NCBI GenBank assembly: GCA_003864495.1
Contig: ML133496.1
Coordinates: 3,005,631-3,069,630, forward strand
Reading direction: 5' to 3'
DNA: 64,000 bases
DNA from: Nemopilema nomurai
Lineage: Eukaryota; Cnidaria; Scyphozoa; Rhizostomeae; Rhizostomatidae
The notes beneath the pieces were generated by a model, which did no database searches, was not told the origin of the DNA, and saw nothing but the letters and a program-made list of their open reading frames with translations. Below, piece after piece: positions 23,301 to 37,685 of this stretch. Position 1 is the stretch's first letter, and every line of letters starts with the position of its first letter. The position numbers and the translations under genes were made by a program.

Positions 23301-26300
23301 TTTAGGTTTTTCTTCAAGACTAGAGACATTTGCATGTGATTACAACATCAGTTTACATTTTAAAGCAACTTAACAGCCGGCTAAATATGCAAGTGCAAAT
23401 TATTTCTACTTCTGCCGGTAGCTTTGACTGAAGCCTTTGTCCAGGCCATTTAACACCTGCTTTCAGGAAACTAGTTCTTTTCCACAAGATGTTGTCAGTA
23501 GGGCATTGAATTGCCCAATGTCACCAGTAAAGGCGTAGAAAAGAGCTGCTTTCAATAGAAGTAGACCATCAGAAACCCCATGTCTCAAACCTTTCGAGCA
23601 GTTGTCAGAAAGGATTTAAGTGAGAAAGGCGAATATTGCAAAAACACTCTGCTTTGACTCGCCTACTGCACAAACTAATGATTGGAAGATTGTTGTTGTC
23701 GTTGTGCTTTTAGCCAAAGCACAAGTTTTAATCTTGCTGTAGTTTCTTTTCCTTATTCATCTATCTCAATAGTGATCTCAGTGCCTGGGCTTCACCATGC
23801 TAATACAATCAAAAGAAGCCAGTTTGTCCCACTTCTCTAGGTATGACGTCATACTATGCTGCTTTTGATAAAATTTAATTCATCTCGACCAGAGAACAGC
23901 TGTATTTTGATCTCCGGCTCTCAAGGACTTTCAATCTTCCAATTAATAATCGCTGTTTAGCTTTGAAAATCTTTACTTCAAACATCTAGATGATGATTGG
24001 GGTGAGAAAAGGATCTTATTTGCACCCTTGAGTTAACTCCTGTTCAAATTTTGAATGGACTAGTCACCAACGTCTGTGAAAGTTTGCCATTCAGGGTAGC
24101 CTATTTTGATCCTATCTCGTTGAAGGCATCGCTTAAATTATCACTATGGCATTTTAAATGGCGTCTTTCAACATTTTTCTGCATGAAACTTTGTTCTGAA
24201 ACCATACACACCATGATAACGGCTTCTTTGTGGTAATCAATGTTTTCCACAGGAGCTAATCGAAATCGTAAAAATACCACAATGATTTAAAACATCTTTT
24301 CAAAATGTCCTATGTATGTTGATATGTCAAAGTTACCGATGAATGTAGATTAACAGGAAGAGTTTCATATTGTGATTTAGAAATATTCTCTTATTCGATT
24401 AAATTCAACTTTGAGTTCAAACTTTGAAAATTGATATTGGTAAGATCCTTTGTAATCAATTTTCAGTAATTAGGTTTTTCTGATTATTTAAGGAGATCGA
24501 TGTTGAGATAAGAGAGAAGAATTTTCAACCTTGCATTGATGAAAAGCTTTTTCATTCAGCTTTAACTAATGACAAATGAATTTAGAAGCGTGAGCAACTT
24601 ATTTCATAGAATATTGTGTCTATTTTTGGAGGATGCTTTCAAGGAATCTTTCTAGACCTATTTCCTTTTATACCATTAAAATTCGACTCTAGATGCAGGT
24701 CTCTATGAAATCTGTTATTATTCTTTCTGTCTTGCTCATGCCAAAGAATCTTTCGATTTATTTTGTTTGTTGTTTTATTTGCGGATTGCCTTTACAATTT
24801 TTGATAAATTTTTGTAATGGGATTGCACGTAACCTTCCTCCCTAAAAGACTACTTTTCAATCACTTCTTCTTTTGTTGTTTCTTTATAATGCAGAAAATC
24901 AAACCTTAAATACTTGAATTCTATTATATGTCTTGTTAACTTAGTGCATTATGTATTCCTTTTAGGAGTTAAAATGCATCATAACTCAAAATTTGATTTT
25001 GTTGCGAATCACTGGGATGAGAGCCATCCTATCTCATCGCCAATCTCACATGCAGCTCATCATTTGTAACATCTTCCGTACCGATGCAGATGCGAACAGT
25101 ATAGCCGCAAACAAATTTCTTTTCGAAGATTTTTAACCATGTGACTGCAGATGTTGTCCATATTCTTCTGCGTTTGCTCAAGTGCCTTCAATTGTAACTT
25201 CCAAGCCTGGCAGACTAAACAGTCTGCGGCTTACCTTTTGGGGATCAAATTTTGCAGACTGAGTGTTTAGGTATGTGATCAGAGTCTTATTCGTTGCTTG
25301 AAATAGTCAAGAGAACTTAAAAGATTTCAACAATCCAAAGTTAGATTGGTTTGAACTAAATATCGATTCGTCTGTTAAAATGCATTAAGCAACATCTAAG
25401 CTAGAAACTTTAGCCTCCGAGACCTGTTACTGAACTCGAATCTCCGGTTACTGAACACTGCATGTTATGATTAAGAAAAGGGGCTTATGCTCGATCGAAG
25501 TGTCTAAAATTTGAGCAAAACAAATGGCTCGTGCAGCTAAACCTCAAGATATAGCGAATCGGCGTAGCCATAACTTTGGCTTGTAGAAATTTGAACTGCT
25601 TTTGAACGTTGCGAGATCACTCACTTAAACAATAAGTATAGTCACGTGACTCAGGCTCTTTTGTCACTGTATTATGTAAGAAATCGGCAAAAAACAAACC
25701 GAATTTATTAGTTAACTACCCTTCATTGGCAGCGTTTTAGAAAACCTGCATAGTTTATCGTCCAAAATGTTTTTTGAAGCTACGACTGAAAGACATCCAC
25801 TGGCGCTATATCGCCCTGTAGTGATGACAAATCAAAGAGTGGAAAGATACCTTCTTGGAGATTAAGCAACTGGAGAAATACATGAAAAGCTTCGATTTGA
25901 TTAATCCATATAAATATAACAGAATCTAAAGCCGCCTCTTTCTAAGCTGTTTTGAAAGAAAATGTCCGGTATAGTTTCACAAGCGCATGCTCTCAAGACT
26001 CAACAGTCAAAATTCCTTTAAAGCGGCCGATTTGCCAAGAGCAAGCTATAGCATACGATTTATCTAAAGCAAGTTCATGCGCAATATTTTCCGTTGTATA
26101 TCCTTTAGCTCGCTAATAACGTGTATGCCCTAGAAAAACGGATGCAAAATGTTCAAATTTTTGCTCTAGAAATGATAGACTATTTTTATCAATTTTTGCC
26201 CTTATCATTATTTTTATTATTTTCAATATTTCCTCAATTCTCTCACACGTCCAGCTTTTCAAAGAAAGTTACTATCTTGCTTTCTAAGTCCTAAATTACT

Positions 26301-26900
26301 TTTATTTTGACTCGAAAAAGTAGTTCCATGAATAAATTATCTCGATTCTCTTAAAAAATGGGCTTACAATTAAGTGAACCTATTTATATGCTTTTTAGGG
26401 CTTTGTCCTCGTGAGAAAGCTTATTCGTTTTGATTGGATTTAATTCGTTACGGAATTAAGCAATCAAATTATAATGCTCGATTCTGCTTTAATATAAAGT
26501 GAATTTTAAATACCATTATAACTTTTGGTTTTTTGGGATTGGTTATATTTTTATTGCAATTTAGAGATAACGGTAGTCACACAATAGAGCTATATGCAAA
26601 GTCGTCCAACCTATTTCCCCCTGGCCAAATTAAAACTGGTGCACCCGTTAGAAATATCCCTCGGCGCAGTTATACCCCCAATGCTTACCAATGAAGTGCA
26701 AAAAGAGATATTAGTTAGTCACTTCTCTGCAGAAAAATTCAAATTCTAACTATGAATCCATTTTTAGCCACAACCCTGACCAATTCAACACTTCCATAGG
26801 TACATCAAAAGTCATTATTTGAGAGGCCATTGCCACATTTTACCCGGCTACAACTGTTAGACATTTTCTGGAGATACAGGTGAGTTGATGTTAGCCTACG
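17340..26900. other. Long gene-free stretch
   Basis: AT-rich unique sequence. Open frames are short, mostly lack ATG starts, and show no recognisable domain or splice-consistent chain of exons on either strand. The longest is the 157-codon minus-strand frame at 19716-20189, listed separately. I saw no reverse transcriptase, transposase or tRNA gene. Confidence 0.45.
19716..20189 (-). other. Unrecognised 157-codon open frame
   Basis: This is the longest non-repeat open frame outside the receptor gene. Its first codon is TTG, not ATG; the first ATG lies about 18 codons in. The product has several cysteines and basic residues but no signal peptide, membrane segment or motif I recognise. A second minus-strand frame at 19573-19839 overlaps it. 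It could be a fortuitous frame, part of an exon or a decayed insertion. I assign no function. Confidence 0.12.
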
Positions 26901-29900
26901 AATGCATTTGCATCACTTCAATTATTCATATCGTGCAATTCTGGATTGGCCAATCTTGATCTAATCAGCTGCTCGGGTTCCGTCAAGCCAAAATGATCAA
27001 ACTTACTCAGAAACCGATCATTTGGAGAGACGGTGTATCCGCAACGGTTGCAAACAAGCTCTCTCTCTATCTCTATCTCTCGCTCCTTTACGACAGAACG
27101 CAAGAGACTGCGAAGAAACAACTGGCTTGATTGCTAGCTTTATCAGCTCTGACATTTTCAAAGAGTGCCAAGCAGACGATACTGGGTGGCTGTTGGAGCT
27201 GGGTGTCTTGCAGAAAGCAATCTGAAAAAGCGTATAGGAGATTGAAAAAGGACGCCCAAGTGGTGAGTAGTTTTTTAACTGAAACTGTCGTGCGCTGAGC
27301 GAATGCTTGTTATATTCTCGTAGAACATTTTGATATTATGGAACAGACAAACTTGGTTAGCCTCTCAGTATTCTAGCGCCGTCTATGCCTTTCATAGCAG
27401 CTATTTTCTCCACCCTTTCTAATGCTCCAATGCATACCTGAAAGAGATATCTTTTTGATCCGGAAACAAATTCTTAATATAATTCATCGACCAGTTAATG
27501 CTGTCAATTCTATGACATTCCTTGTAGCTTAAAACTGGTTTGTTTGGCTTCAAATCCAATCAGGTGGAAAATCATTTCATTCCGAAAAAGAAATTGATTG
27601 TAATAAGCCTTTATAAGTTGTTTACAAAACTATCTTCGGGAGAAACTACAAGACATCTTGCACGATAATTGTGAGGCGGAAGGCAACTAAACTGGTGAGT
27701 GATCTGCACGGCATTAATACCAGAATAAATAGCTTCGTTTGCTGTAATGCCGAATTTTCGTGTGCTTTATTTGTTTTTTAAACGACCGCCAATTCTTTGA
27801 TGTAATTTAGCAGTCTTAGCCACGCATCGTGTGAAAACATGCTATGAACATCTGACTACCAGCACGCTATGTTAGATCAGTAAATACCTGCATTTGTGTT
27901 GTTCTCCTGGGTAAAAATTTTGTAGACTTTTAAGTAAAAACTCCTAGTATCCTTGTAAAAACTTTTAAGGAGTCAATAAACAAGTCTAGCAAACGACGAC
28001 TGAATGCTTTACGTAACCGATCAAACTTATTGCTAGTTAAAAGGGCATTTACCTGTCATGAGAGTTTGAATGACAAGATAACGAAGATATGGTTATTGGT
28101 TACTTAACTTTGAACTGCTTATGAAAGCTTATTTCCAAACACAAGCACAGAATTTAATTAGGTATTACAGCGAGTCAATTATGAATACGATTGTTTCTAA
28201 AACAGAAAAACTGATGACCCTGGCTTTGTGACTGACCTAGAGGAAGTCGAAGTATAAAAAAGTTCAAAACTTTCGAGACTGTTTTTGATTCATCTGGAGG
28301 CGGATCGATAGAATCCGTTATTCTTGTTGCCAAAAATAACCGATTCTCTTCTCTGCTCTTTAAATATCAGTTTTCAAACATAATTACTGAATTGCTGTTT
28401 AAGATGATCTTGTTCCATAGCTTTGGGGCTCAAAGCGTCTATTCCCAAATCAGAGGCGGAGAAAGCCAAAGGGCTTCGACGATGCTTAAAGCAAGAGACA
28501 AACCTTTTAGAAGGCTTAAATTTCCAGCCTTTTCAGTGTCTAGATATTAAAAGACCTTCCTAGCCCCTCACTCTTTAGATCCCGGACAGACCTACAAATA
28601 CAGCTATTTTCGAGTCTCTTGATGTCTTGTGGTAATCACCAAGCTTGCCCAAACTACGAATGGGGATCGGCATCTTTCTGTATGTACCTTTCTCGTGAAT
28701 CTATTTTTAGACTGCAAATTTCAACGCTCAAAGCCTAAAAACTCCAATTATGAGTATGCTCGTTCTTACAAATTCTTTTTCTGGCACCTTATGCAACCAA
28801 GGCAGATCGAAACGACGAGTATCTTGCAACCAAGGCCATCTACGATGAGTATTATCGCGCGAAAAAGCGATTTCGGGCGCAAGTCTGCTTGCAAATGCAC
28901 GATCTCTATTTCTCTCCTTAAGTCACCCAACTTCAACGTTCTTTCGAAGAACTCGTTTGATTTGCATGACATTGCCATGAGTGATTTCAGATTTATGACC
29001 AGTTGAGGTTCATCTCTGATTTTCGCTTGTAATTCTGTGTTTTCTTCGCGTTTATGCTAGCAGCAAATGCCGAATCAACGCGGATTACGGTTCTTAAACC
29101 ACATTCTCTATTTACTGGCTTGTCATAATCAACACATGGCGAATTATGTATTTTTGATGAGACCCTCGGGAAGTTTTCAAGCGGACATCCACACACCTGC
29201 CAGACTTTCTCCTTTGGCTGCTTTCGACTTGACTGTTTCAGAGCTGCTCTGAATTCGTCTGCACGAAAACCTTCCGTGCGGCAACTTCCCGCGCGAAAAT
29301 TTAACGCGTAGAATCTTCTTGCGTAAAAATCAGCCGTACCTATGTAGCGGTTGCGACTTCCATTAGACGTTCATCGAAATCCTAAGTTTCCCACTCTGGG
29401 GACAATTAAATGAAGAATGCAATGCCCGTGGATTTATAAAGCTCTATGTAAGATGCCACCAGCGTATTGCCGACATACGAATGCTCAAGTTTTGCATAGT
29501 GGCTGTAAATTGGTCGGAAAGTGTCTTTACTTGGATCACTTCCAGACACAAAGATAAGAGGAGATATTCAAGCAAGCCTTTTGAAAATCTAAGTGCCTAA
29601 GGAAATAGAATCCTATGCCTCGGGATGTTTTGAATCTCAAGGGCTCAAAAGTCATTATCTAGCCAAGTTTTCAAACTTTCCTTAAAAAAGTGTTTCATGC
29701 GACTCTATCATATTAAAAAACTAGGCCAAGGAGCATTAAATTGAAATGAAAGTATGGAAATGAGTCGTGCAAGTGTTTAACTAACTTGGTTTGTTTTTCC
29801 TTAACACCTTTGCAAGACTTCTTAGCGTTATGACCACAACACAGACATCGCGTTGTCTCTAATACTACTAAACCAATCTGAATAAAGCTGGTGTGAATTG

Positions 29901-30167
29901 ACATTCTTTCTCAACTCAGACATCAGCTCAATAGGAAAGATTATTATTCGAATATGGATTCGCTGACAGCTGGCTTTCTTGGACCCCATGTGGCTCGAGG
30001 GTACCTGCTTTTGTAGAAAACTGTCTCCACGCTTGTCCCTGCAAACAAAAACCACTCAGAGCCGAATGTCTACCCAGGAAAACAAGATACATTTTCAAAT
30101 GGCTAATGGCATCGAAAAAAAGTTTTAAAAAAGCTAGCAAACGTAGGATATAGTGATTACAACGTTC
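26901..30167. other. Gene-free stretch with short frames
   Basis: It contains a CTCTCTATCTCTATCTCTCG microsatellite at about 27058-27085. A frame at about 28749-28920 (+) reads through an internal repeat of GCAACCAAGGC (about 28793 and 28825) but has no upstream ATG. At 29250-29340 there are loosely repeated CG-rich words (CGTGCGG, CGCGCGAAAA, AACGCGTAGAA). No gene can be supported. Confidence 0.4.
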
Positions 30168-30375
30168 TATAATATAATATAATATAATATAATATAATAT
30201 AATATAATATAATATAATATAATATAATATAATATAATATAATATAATATAATATAATATAATATAATATAATATAATAAATATGATATAATATAATATA
30301 ATATAATATAATATAATATAATATAATATAATATAACACTATAATTTAACATAATCTAACATAATATAATAATGA
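30168..30375. repeat. (AATAT)n microsatellite
   Basis: More than 30 near-perfect ATAAT/AATAT pentamers, interrupted at about 30279-30290 (AATAAATATGATA). It tails off into variants such as TTAACATAATCTAACATAAT up to about 30375. Pentamer frames give false YYIIL repeats on the minus strand. Confidence 0.97.
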
Positions 30376-33300
30376 TACGACGTACGTCAGAGTCTGTAAT
30401 ACGATGGGTTATGGTGTTGCATTACACAATTATGTAATATGAAGTTATCTAACATAATATAGGAGGAAATGTCACGAAGTCTCCTTCGGTCATTTTCCTA
30501 ATCTAATTTTTCGACCTCGGGAAACGGAGTGCATGTCAACCCTGAGACCCATAATCCAAAGAGAATCAACGATGTTTTTCCCATAACAAGCACTGGTAGT
30601 TTCAATCGCTTTTTGCAATTTCCAATGATGCAAATTATATCCGATTCTCTTTAGAAACGAAAGTTATTGGGCCATGTGTTGTGAGTTGCGTTGTTCTAAT
30701 TCACCATCATTGTACAAAGTTCAGGAGTATTCTAGTAGGTCAACTTCAAACGGTTTATAAAGGACTTCCTTCAGGATCTTTTTAGCCACTTCCAGTCTGC
30801 CTAACAATGCTACAAAAGCACATGCAGATGAGATTCGCACCAGAAGAAGTTTATACACGCATTGAGACTAGATTTGAGACCGTTAGTGAAGTCAGTTTCG
30901 AAACCCTGTTGTGCTTATCGCCGTCTAGAGTTCCTTCCCTAGGGAACTGCGGAAAAGATCCAATAATTTGGAGTCCAACTTCTCCTCCCATGGGCAGCTG
31001 CCTTTTAGAACTCCAGCCAGGCTTCTGTCTGCTGTTCAGTGTGTTTCCAAGATCAAAATGCTGTTATCAATTTACTTCTTCGTATCGCTAGAATAAAGAA
31101 AATCAGTTATCTTCATTGGAACAACATTCTGTGACATCAATGCTGTCTTGCTAGCTCTATGTACAGCCAAGCTTTCTTCACCGGGTCAGTCAACCTTGAA
31201 ATTACCTACTAGTTGGCATCAGCTGATTCCAACATCATCCACTAGCCTATTCAGCGATTAGCCCTACACAAAGATTTATTGTTTATGGATTCCATCGTAA
31301 ATCATTACTAGATTGCTTGACTTGCATTTGCGTTGAATGTCATTCGACTTGCTGCAGTAAACAAAGTGAACTGTGGTAATCACAACCGACAAGAGATTCC
31401 CTCAAGCGACAGTTTAACACACCCCTTTAAAACACCCAGATTTCCATGGCTGAGATAAAAATGATGTTATGCAAAGACCTTTATTGGAGCGCATACTATG
31501 TTTACAATGGCAAAAGTAAGAAAGTTGCTCCTGTGGGTAGTCAGAATGTAAACACCTCTTTGATCCATCCCTCGACCAGCATACAGATTCTATTGTGTAA
31601 GGAGAATTCTTCTATACCAGGTTGATTGACAACCTAGAGATTGCCTGGAATGCAATTTTTGCGCAAACATGTCATCACTTCTAGGTTGTTCTAAATTCGG
31701 TTTCAGAGAGTGATTATAGGAATTATGCCTTTCATTAAGGCCTTTTCTATTGAGACTTTTTGATTATCAACTCGAACCATTCGAATGAACTAATGAACTC
31801 TTATATGTTAATGAAATCAAATAAAACACTGCAGACAGAATCGTAAGCATGTGCGTCATCTGTTGTTTTTATGCACCCATTGCCGAGAATACAGCACACT
31901 CAACTATCATTGCAGGTACGAATCTCCATTGCCTAAAATCATGGGATTAAATCCCCTTGATGAAATGCAAAGGATGCTTTTCAATATACAAAAATCAAAA
32001 GCCTTTCCGAGGCCACATCCATGCAAATCAGCCTTCTCGCTACGATCAAGCACAACATGATTACGGCCATTCTGAACGCATTGTCCATCCCTGATAAAGC
32101 CAATTGTCTGGTAGATGCTTTCTTTACTACAGCTTAGTAAGACATACTAACCAAACACCAGCTTATACACTTCATTGAAAATATCTAAACTTGTACACCT
32201 GGTGTATACAAATCCTTTGGGTCAAACTGCTTTGGTGCATCACAGTGTGCTGAAAATTTGTTCAGATCGATTTTGTAACGTCAAAGGGTTCTTGTTCTCA
32301 AAAACCCATTCACCACATACTGCATTATTCAAACGAAATTTTCTCCGCTAACGAGGTCAACACGCGTCTTAAGAAAGCCAGCCTAGGCAATATTTTCTAC
32401 CCGGCTTGATCATAAAGTCTACGAAGTATGCTGCTAAATGTTTCAAACGCCTATGTTTGGCTGAGATTTTGCAAGTATTTTCGCGTGATTAAAACCGTGC
32501 ATGTGTCTTTCCATGTTCCAGATAGGCTGACTTTGCTACAATTTAGGAGAAATGAGTTGCTTGTCAAATTAAACTCGCGATACTTTGTTGATAATATTAA
32601 ACGTTGGCAAGACTGAATTAGAATTTTATGTCGGCAGCAACAGAGTGGCTATATGTTTGAGCTAGTGTTCTTCTCTGGGGTAAACCGATTATATTTTTGC
32701 AAAGGATATTCATCATGTTGATGAAAACACGAGCGATAACTCCACGCGGTTGCTCGAATTGAAGCTTGTACGACTTTTATCAGCGCGCGATTACCACTGT
32801 CATGACCTTCTTTAGCAGTGATATTTCTTTAATGTGCATGTTCGGTCCACAGTAGATAATCATTATTTACTACGATACTTGTATTCAATTAGCACTATCA
32901 ATTAGAAAAGGCTAAATGTTGCTGGATGTCTTCCTAGCCACGTGGTTTTGACCATGCATTTGCGTTCAATCGTTCGATCACACTATATGCTGTTCATTGA
33001 TCGTCTTTGAAGAAACTCTTGTGAAAAGCTCAAAAGCTCGTCTAAATGTTGCAAAATGTTTTAAGTACTAAACAAAAGACCAAGATATTAAGTGTTTAAT
33101 CGTACCAACAGAGGTTTCACAGCTGACCTTGATACGCTGCGTTAGACTATCTTACTCCACTAAGCTTGAATTATGTGAAAGAGTTTCGTTGAAAACATCA
33201 AATAATCTCACGATAATGATGGCGTGAGTAAACCATGACAACAAAACATTATTCCGATTAACAACAGCAATGCTCTGAAGATCTCCTCGTATAAATAACA

Positions 33301-36300
33301 GTAGTCGATGAGTAGCTTCTAGTGATTCAAGCAAATTAGTCGACCTCATTTTTAAAAGGGTGCAAATATATAGAGTGGATGTTAGAAAGCAAATGTTTGC
33401 TGGAGTTCTTCAGACCACGTTTCGAAGGTTCTTATCTCTACCTGAGATAGGCCTGGTGAGCACGCTGTTGTCTCAAGCCAATCAATGTTTGGATATGCTC
33501 AAGATAAGAGCGTTGGCAAAACTGTAATCTATGGCGGCAGTAACTATGGCAATGCTTTCATTGCGTAAAAACGGAGCTGAAAGTCTTTGCATTTTCACGA
33601 ACACGCATCAAAAACGAGACATTTGAAAACGCTGTTAAAAGCGGATTGATTTGAAAACGTAGTGATTTAAAAACGGATCGTTTTAATGAAAACATCGTCG
33701 AAGACACCAAACACGTCGAAAACGTAGACATTTCTGGAAACATGTCTTTTTGTAAATTTAATTCAGGTTATACACATGTTCTATAGAAGAAGCTGGCTCA
33801 CTTTGCAGAAAAAATAACTTTGTCTTGACCAGTTAGCCAGCGTCAATCAATAAAGTTTTCTCAAACAAAAGATTGTTTTGCAAACAGCAATTCGAATGCA
33901 GTAGAAAACAACAGTTTAAGCACCTTTTGCTCTAATGAAGTCTAAAATTATAAGTAACTTTAATTAGCGGAAAGCTCATCATGCTCATTTCGCTAACTTA
34001 GCTAATAATTCCAAAATAGGCTTACTATAAGCAAGAATGAAATTTTTCTTACCGAAAGATTAAAGTAGCATATATTTCATGAGAAAGTATGACATGAAAA
34101 GAGATGATGGTATGAGAATAAATGATATTGGATTAAATTTTTGCCATGAACGAATGAGTTTGGTTGTGTAGAAATTTGGTGATCTGGATCTTAAGGATAG
34201 TAAATAAAATATTTAAAATGGGTTTTTGAATTTTTCAGCATGATTCTTCAAAAATGACAACAATATTTATCAAATATTCCAAGTCGTTCCCTCCTGCAGT
34301 TGAACTAGCTGTCGTTAGAAAAAAAGGTAATGTATTATGATTAAGAGCCTCATTGAGTATTATAGAAAACTCAGACTTAAAGTGCATGTAGCCTTTTAGG
34401 TTTTTAGCAAGTGGAAGCTCTGCAATGTCAATTAAATCCTTTCAGAAACCGCTTTACTTCATTTCTCAACTTGAGGTAAAGACATCAACCACGCGACAAT
34501 GTCTCAAGCACAAATATTTCTCTTTCCTTTTTGCATGATATTCAAAAGACTGATTAATTACTTTCAGATGAAACTTACCGACAAACAGCTGCATGTTAAA
34601 TCGCGACTTTCCCATTGCATATTAAGAAATAGAAATGATGGCGGTTAGTTTACGTTTAAAATAAGAAAGAGTGTCAACAAAATTTCCCACCTACAACAGC
34701 TATCAAAGAGACCTTCTAATGTCTTGCTACATTAGGAATTGTTGGCGGCTGGAAGAAAGCTCATGGACTTGTTGTTTAGTGAAAAATAGGTTAAATTACC
34801 TAATTTTATTGCTTCAGTTTTTCTGATTCATTTTGATATTGTCCTCAATTGGAAAAAATTATCAGTCTTAATTGCATTACGTTGTGTTTTGCATTCTATA
34901 TAAGTAAACGGTGAATTTTTTTGACAAACAAGTTTAAGGCCAATAAATCTCAATGACCTCCATTTCAAACTTCGCAAGAATGATTAACCTCTTTTCGATT
35001 AAGAGACCACTTCTCGTCTTGATTCAAGAGTATATTTCTCCTTGACTTCAAAATTCAGCAAAAGGACTTCTTTTTAGTTTCAAGGTAGCCTGAAGCTGCG
35101 ATGTTTGTGTCAGGAATTTGGTTGCCTGTATAGGGAATACACTGAATCAAGGATGAAATACACTGAGAACCTCTTGTGCATTATATCACTTTAACTGATA
35201 TTTGCAAATATTCTCATTCATGTTTGACTCGCGTGCAAGCATCTTGCAAGCCGATGTTAAAAATATTGCTGAGCTACAGCCGACAAATCTACAATTAGAG
35301 ACCATTTTGTCACTGGTTCTTCAACAGTTGCACTACCTTGATGTGTGCCAACCTAAAGTCTTAACAATCCTATTATCAACAAGGAGATAAAATAATAAAG
35401 CCACACTTATCTCTTGTGGCACCTAAGCATCAGTTCGATAATTGTCACAGCTTTGCAAAAATAGACATGACACTTTTATACCAATGACAGCAAATATGAA
35501 AATGCTTCAAGAACGGCATGTAGCACTTTCATTAAGAGGCAAAGACCGAAATGTAGACATTTAAAACATGGCCTACGTCTTACAGTTCTTTCGAAAGCAG
35601 GTAAATATCTTTACTCGTGCTATTCTGCCAAAAAGGTTATAATTGTTTACAACAAGATCTTCTTTTACTTGTAAAATTGAGATCAAGGCCTGTAACGTTG
35701 TAGTAATACCACTTCAAGCTGCTTATCAATTGATTTAGTTTTAGTATACACTCATTTGCCTTTGCACTGGATCAAAACATCAGATGAATTTGTTCTCTTA
35801 CCTTTAATGCCCAAGGACAGTCCAATTTAGTTTGCTTTAATTTAATGCAAAGAAACGAGAACCAAAGGGGATTTCGTCTATTTGCTATATTGCGTTGTTT
35901 TTTTTGTTACCTCAGTTTCCTTTTACTTATATCAACGCTAATGTTTTGCAAATGTCCGTGTGCTTAAATTCTCAATTCCCCTCATTACAACCGTAGCTGC
36001 GAACTTTCCACTTCGTAATTATGTTCCATGCCTTTAACTTTATGCGATTATACGTGAAAACGAAGCCCCGCATAATTGAAAATGCCACACACTAATCTAA
36101 TTTTAAGGAAAGTAGTCTAATTATGGAGGATAAAGTGATTAAAGGTGTGCGCTTTATTTTGCAGGATCCAAGCCAAACGCCATTTATCTGAAGTTTGCCG
36201 AATCGGTTGATTCGCGGATCAAGTTTGCCTGGACGTGAGCGGACACTGCCTTTCCATCGAGATCCGGTAATCCCTAAGGGAATACTTCTGAGCGAAAACG

Positions 36301-37600
36301 AATTCCGGGCACAGTTGATTGCGAGGCATCAATTTTTCATACAGCTGAGCGGTGTATTTTCATCAGATAAATGAAATAACACTGAAGGACGAAATCACCA
36401 ACCAATAGCACATATTTCCTTCTGTAGGGGATTTGCAGTGCTTCAAATTGTTGTAAGTGATCTGGCAAGACGGCTGTCGGTTAAAGATTTGCCAAGCAAT
36501 TAAGAGGAAATCTGTTGTTCAGTTGCTCAGAGCCCGTATGTAGAATTCTGGTTCTTTAATTTGATTATTCGGTGCACTTGTTTCGCGCTAATGATTTCAA
36601 CAACTGTAATATTGTGGATTTTGCAAAGCAGCTGCCTTTAAAGGACCGCTCTTCAAAAAGCAATAGTATTTCTACGTATGCTGCAAAGTCAACTTGCCAA
36701 GCCTTTAGGTCAGCTGCGCGTGCCGCTGTGGAGGTGAAGGTGTTGTGATCGTGCCAAAAGCGAGTGCAGACAAGGGAAATACAATATACGTGAAGTCAGC
36801 GCCTTGTTACCTTGAAGAATAGAAATAGCAGGTGATTTGCGACGAAGGGACAGCTCATGATCTAATTTGCTAATCTTTACCAAATGTGTTATTGTTGGGG
36901 CTAGGTCAGAAATAGAACGTTGTGCCACATCGTGATAATGCTGAAATGGCTTCTTATCTTCGCATTCAGTATCACAGCCTTGCGGAATAGGTGCTTGCGG
37001 TGGAAGCAGATCTTTGATAAGGTTTTCGAGAGAGAATATCTAAGTTGAGGCTGTATTGCAGGAGTGCTGGTAGAGGTGTGAAGCTATCCCTGTTGTTTGT
37101 ATTATGTCTGCCTCTTGGTTTGCCTAAGTCAATCGTCTAACTAATTTTGCGGCATCGATCGAGAAGCTGGCACGGACAAAGTGCTGCAAAGGTATGCAAT
37201 GTTCTCTACCTTACTTAGTTGCGTGCAAAATTGCCAATTGTTTGTTAGAATAAATAACATCTATGAGTAGATTTTCGAGTAGAAAAGTATGAGGATTCAT
37301 AAGTAAGAAACTGTTGTTTCCGAAACAGATGACAGTGTTGATCTGAAATTTATTATGATTTGAAGTTTACTTCGAGCGCACAGCCAAACTCACATAAAAT
37401 TGCCGGTGTTGCCAAACGTGAGAAAATAACTGTGAAACAGATTTCCCAAAACTGTGATTTGCATTAATATTTTAACAGCACACCCTTTTGTCGGCTCTTA
37501 AAACTTGAAGCATGCATGAAATTCGTCGCTATTTGCAGTTTCAATGTTAGTCTTCTCAAACACTTGCAACTATTTGTAGAGCTGTAATACAAACTCGAGA
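30376..37600. other. Gene-free stretch upstream of the GPCR
   Basis: Mostly unique AT-rich DNA with no supported gene. A frame with ATG at 30807 (94 codons, +) shows no recognisable domain. A possible exon at 34239-34326 (+) has good splice borders but no convincing partner exon. Diverged repeats lie at 32.4-33.5 kb. The GPCR promoter and any 5' untranslated exon should lie at the right end, but I cannot place them. Confidence 0.4.
33565..33745. repeat. Degenerate GAAAACG-type repeat
   Basis: Loosely spaced GAAAACG, TTAAAAACGGA, TTTGAAAACG and CGAAAACG words at about 15-20 bp intervals, consistent with an old decayed minisatellite. Confidence 0.45.
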
Positions 37601-37685
37601 TGTTGAGAGCTTAGAAGCTCTCGATCGCTGAAAATCAACTCCTCGCTAGATAAGCCGGCTTTTTAGTCGTAGGTGTTTGGAGCAA

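Noticed and set aside
30157..30352. Minus-strand YYIIL repeat proteins
   Set aside because: Translation of an AATAT microsatellite.
34239..36180. Possible two-exon gene (34239-34326 then 36166 onward, +)
   Set aside because: The first exon has good borders and an open frame, but the frame meets a stop within a few codons of the proposed second exon and the product matches nothing recognised.
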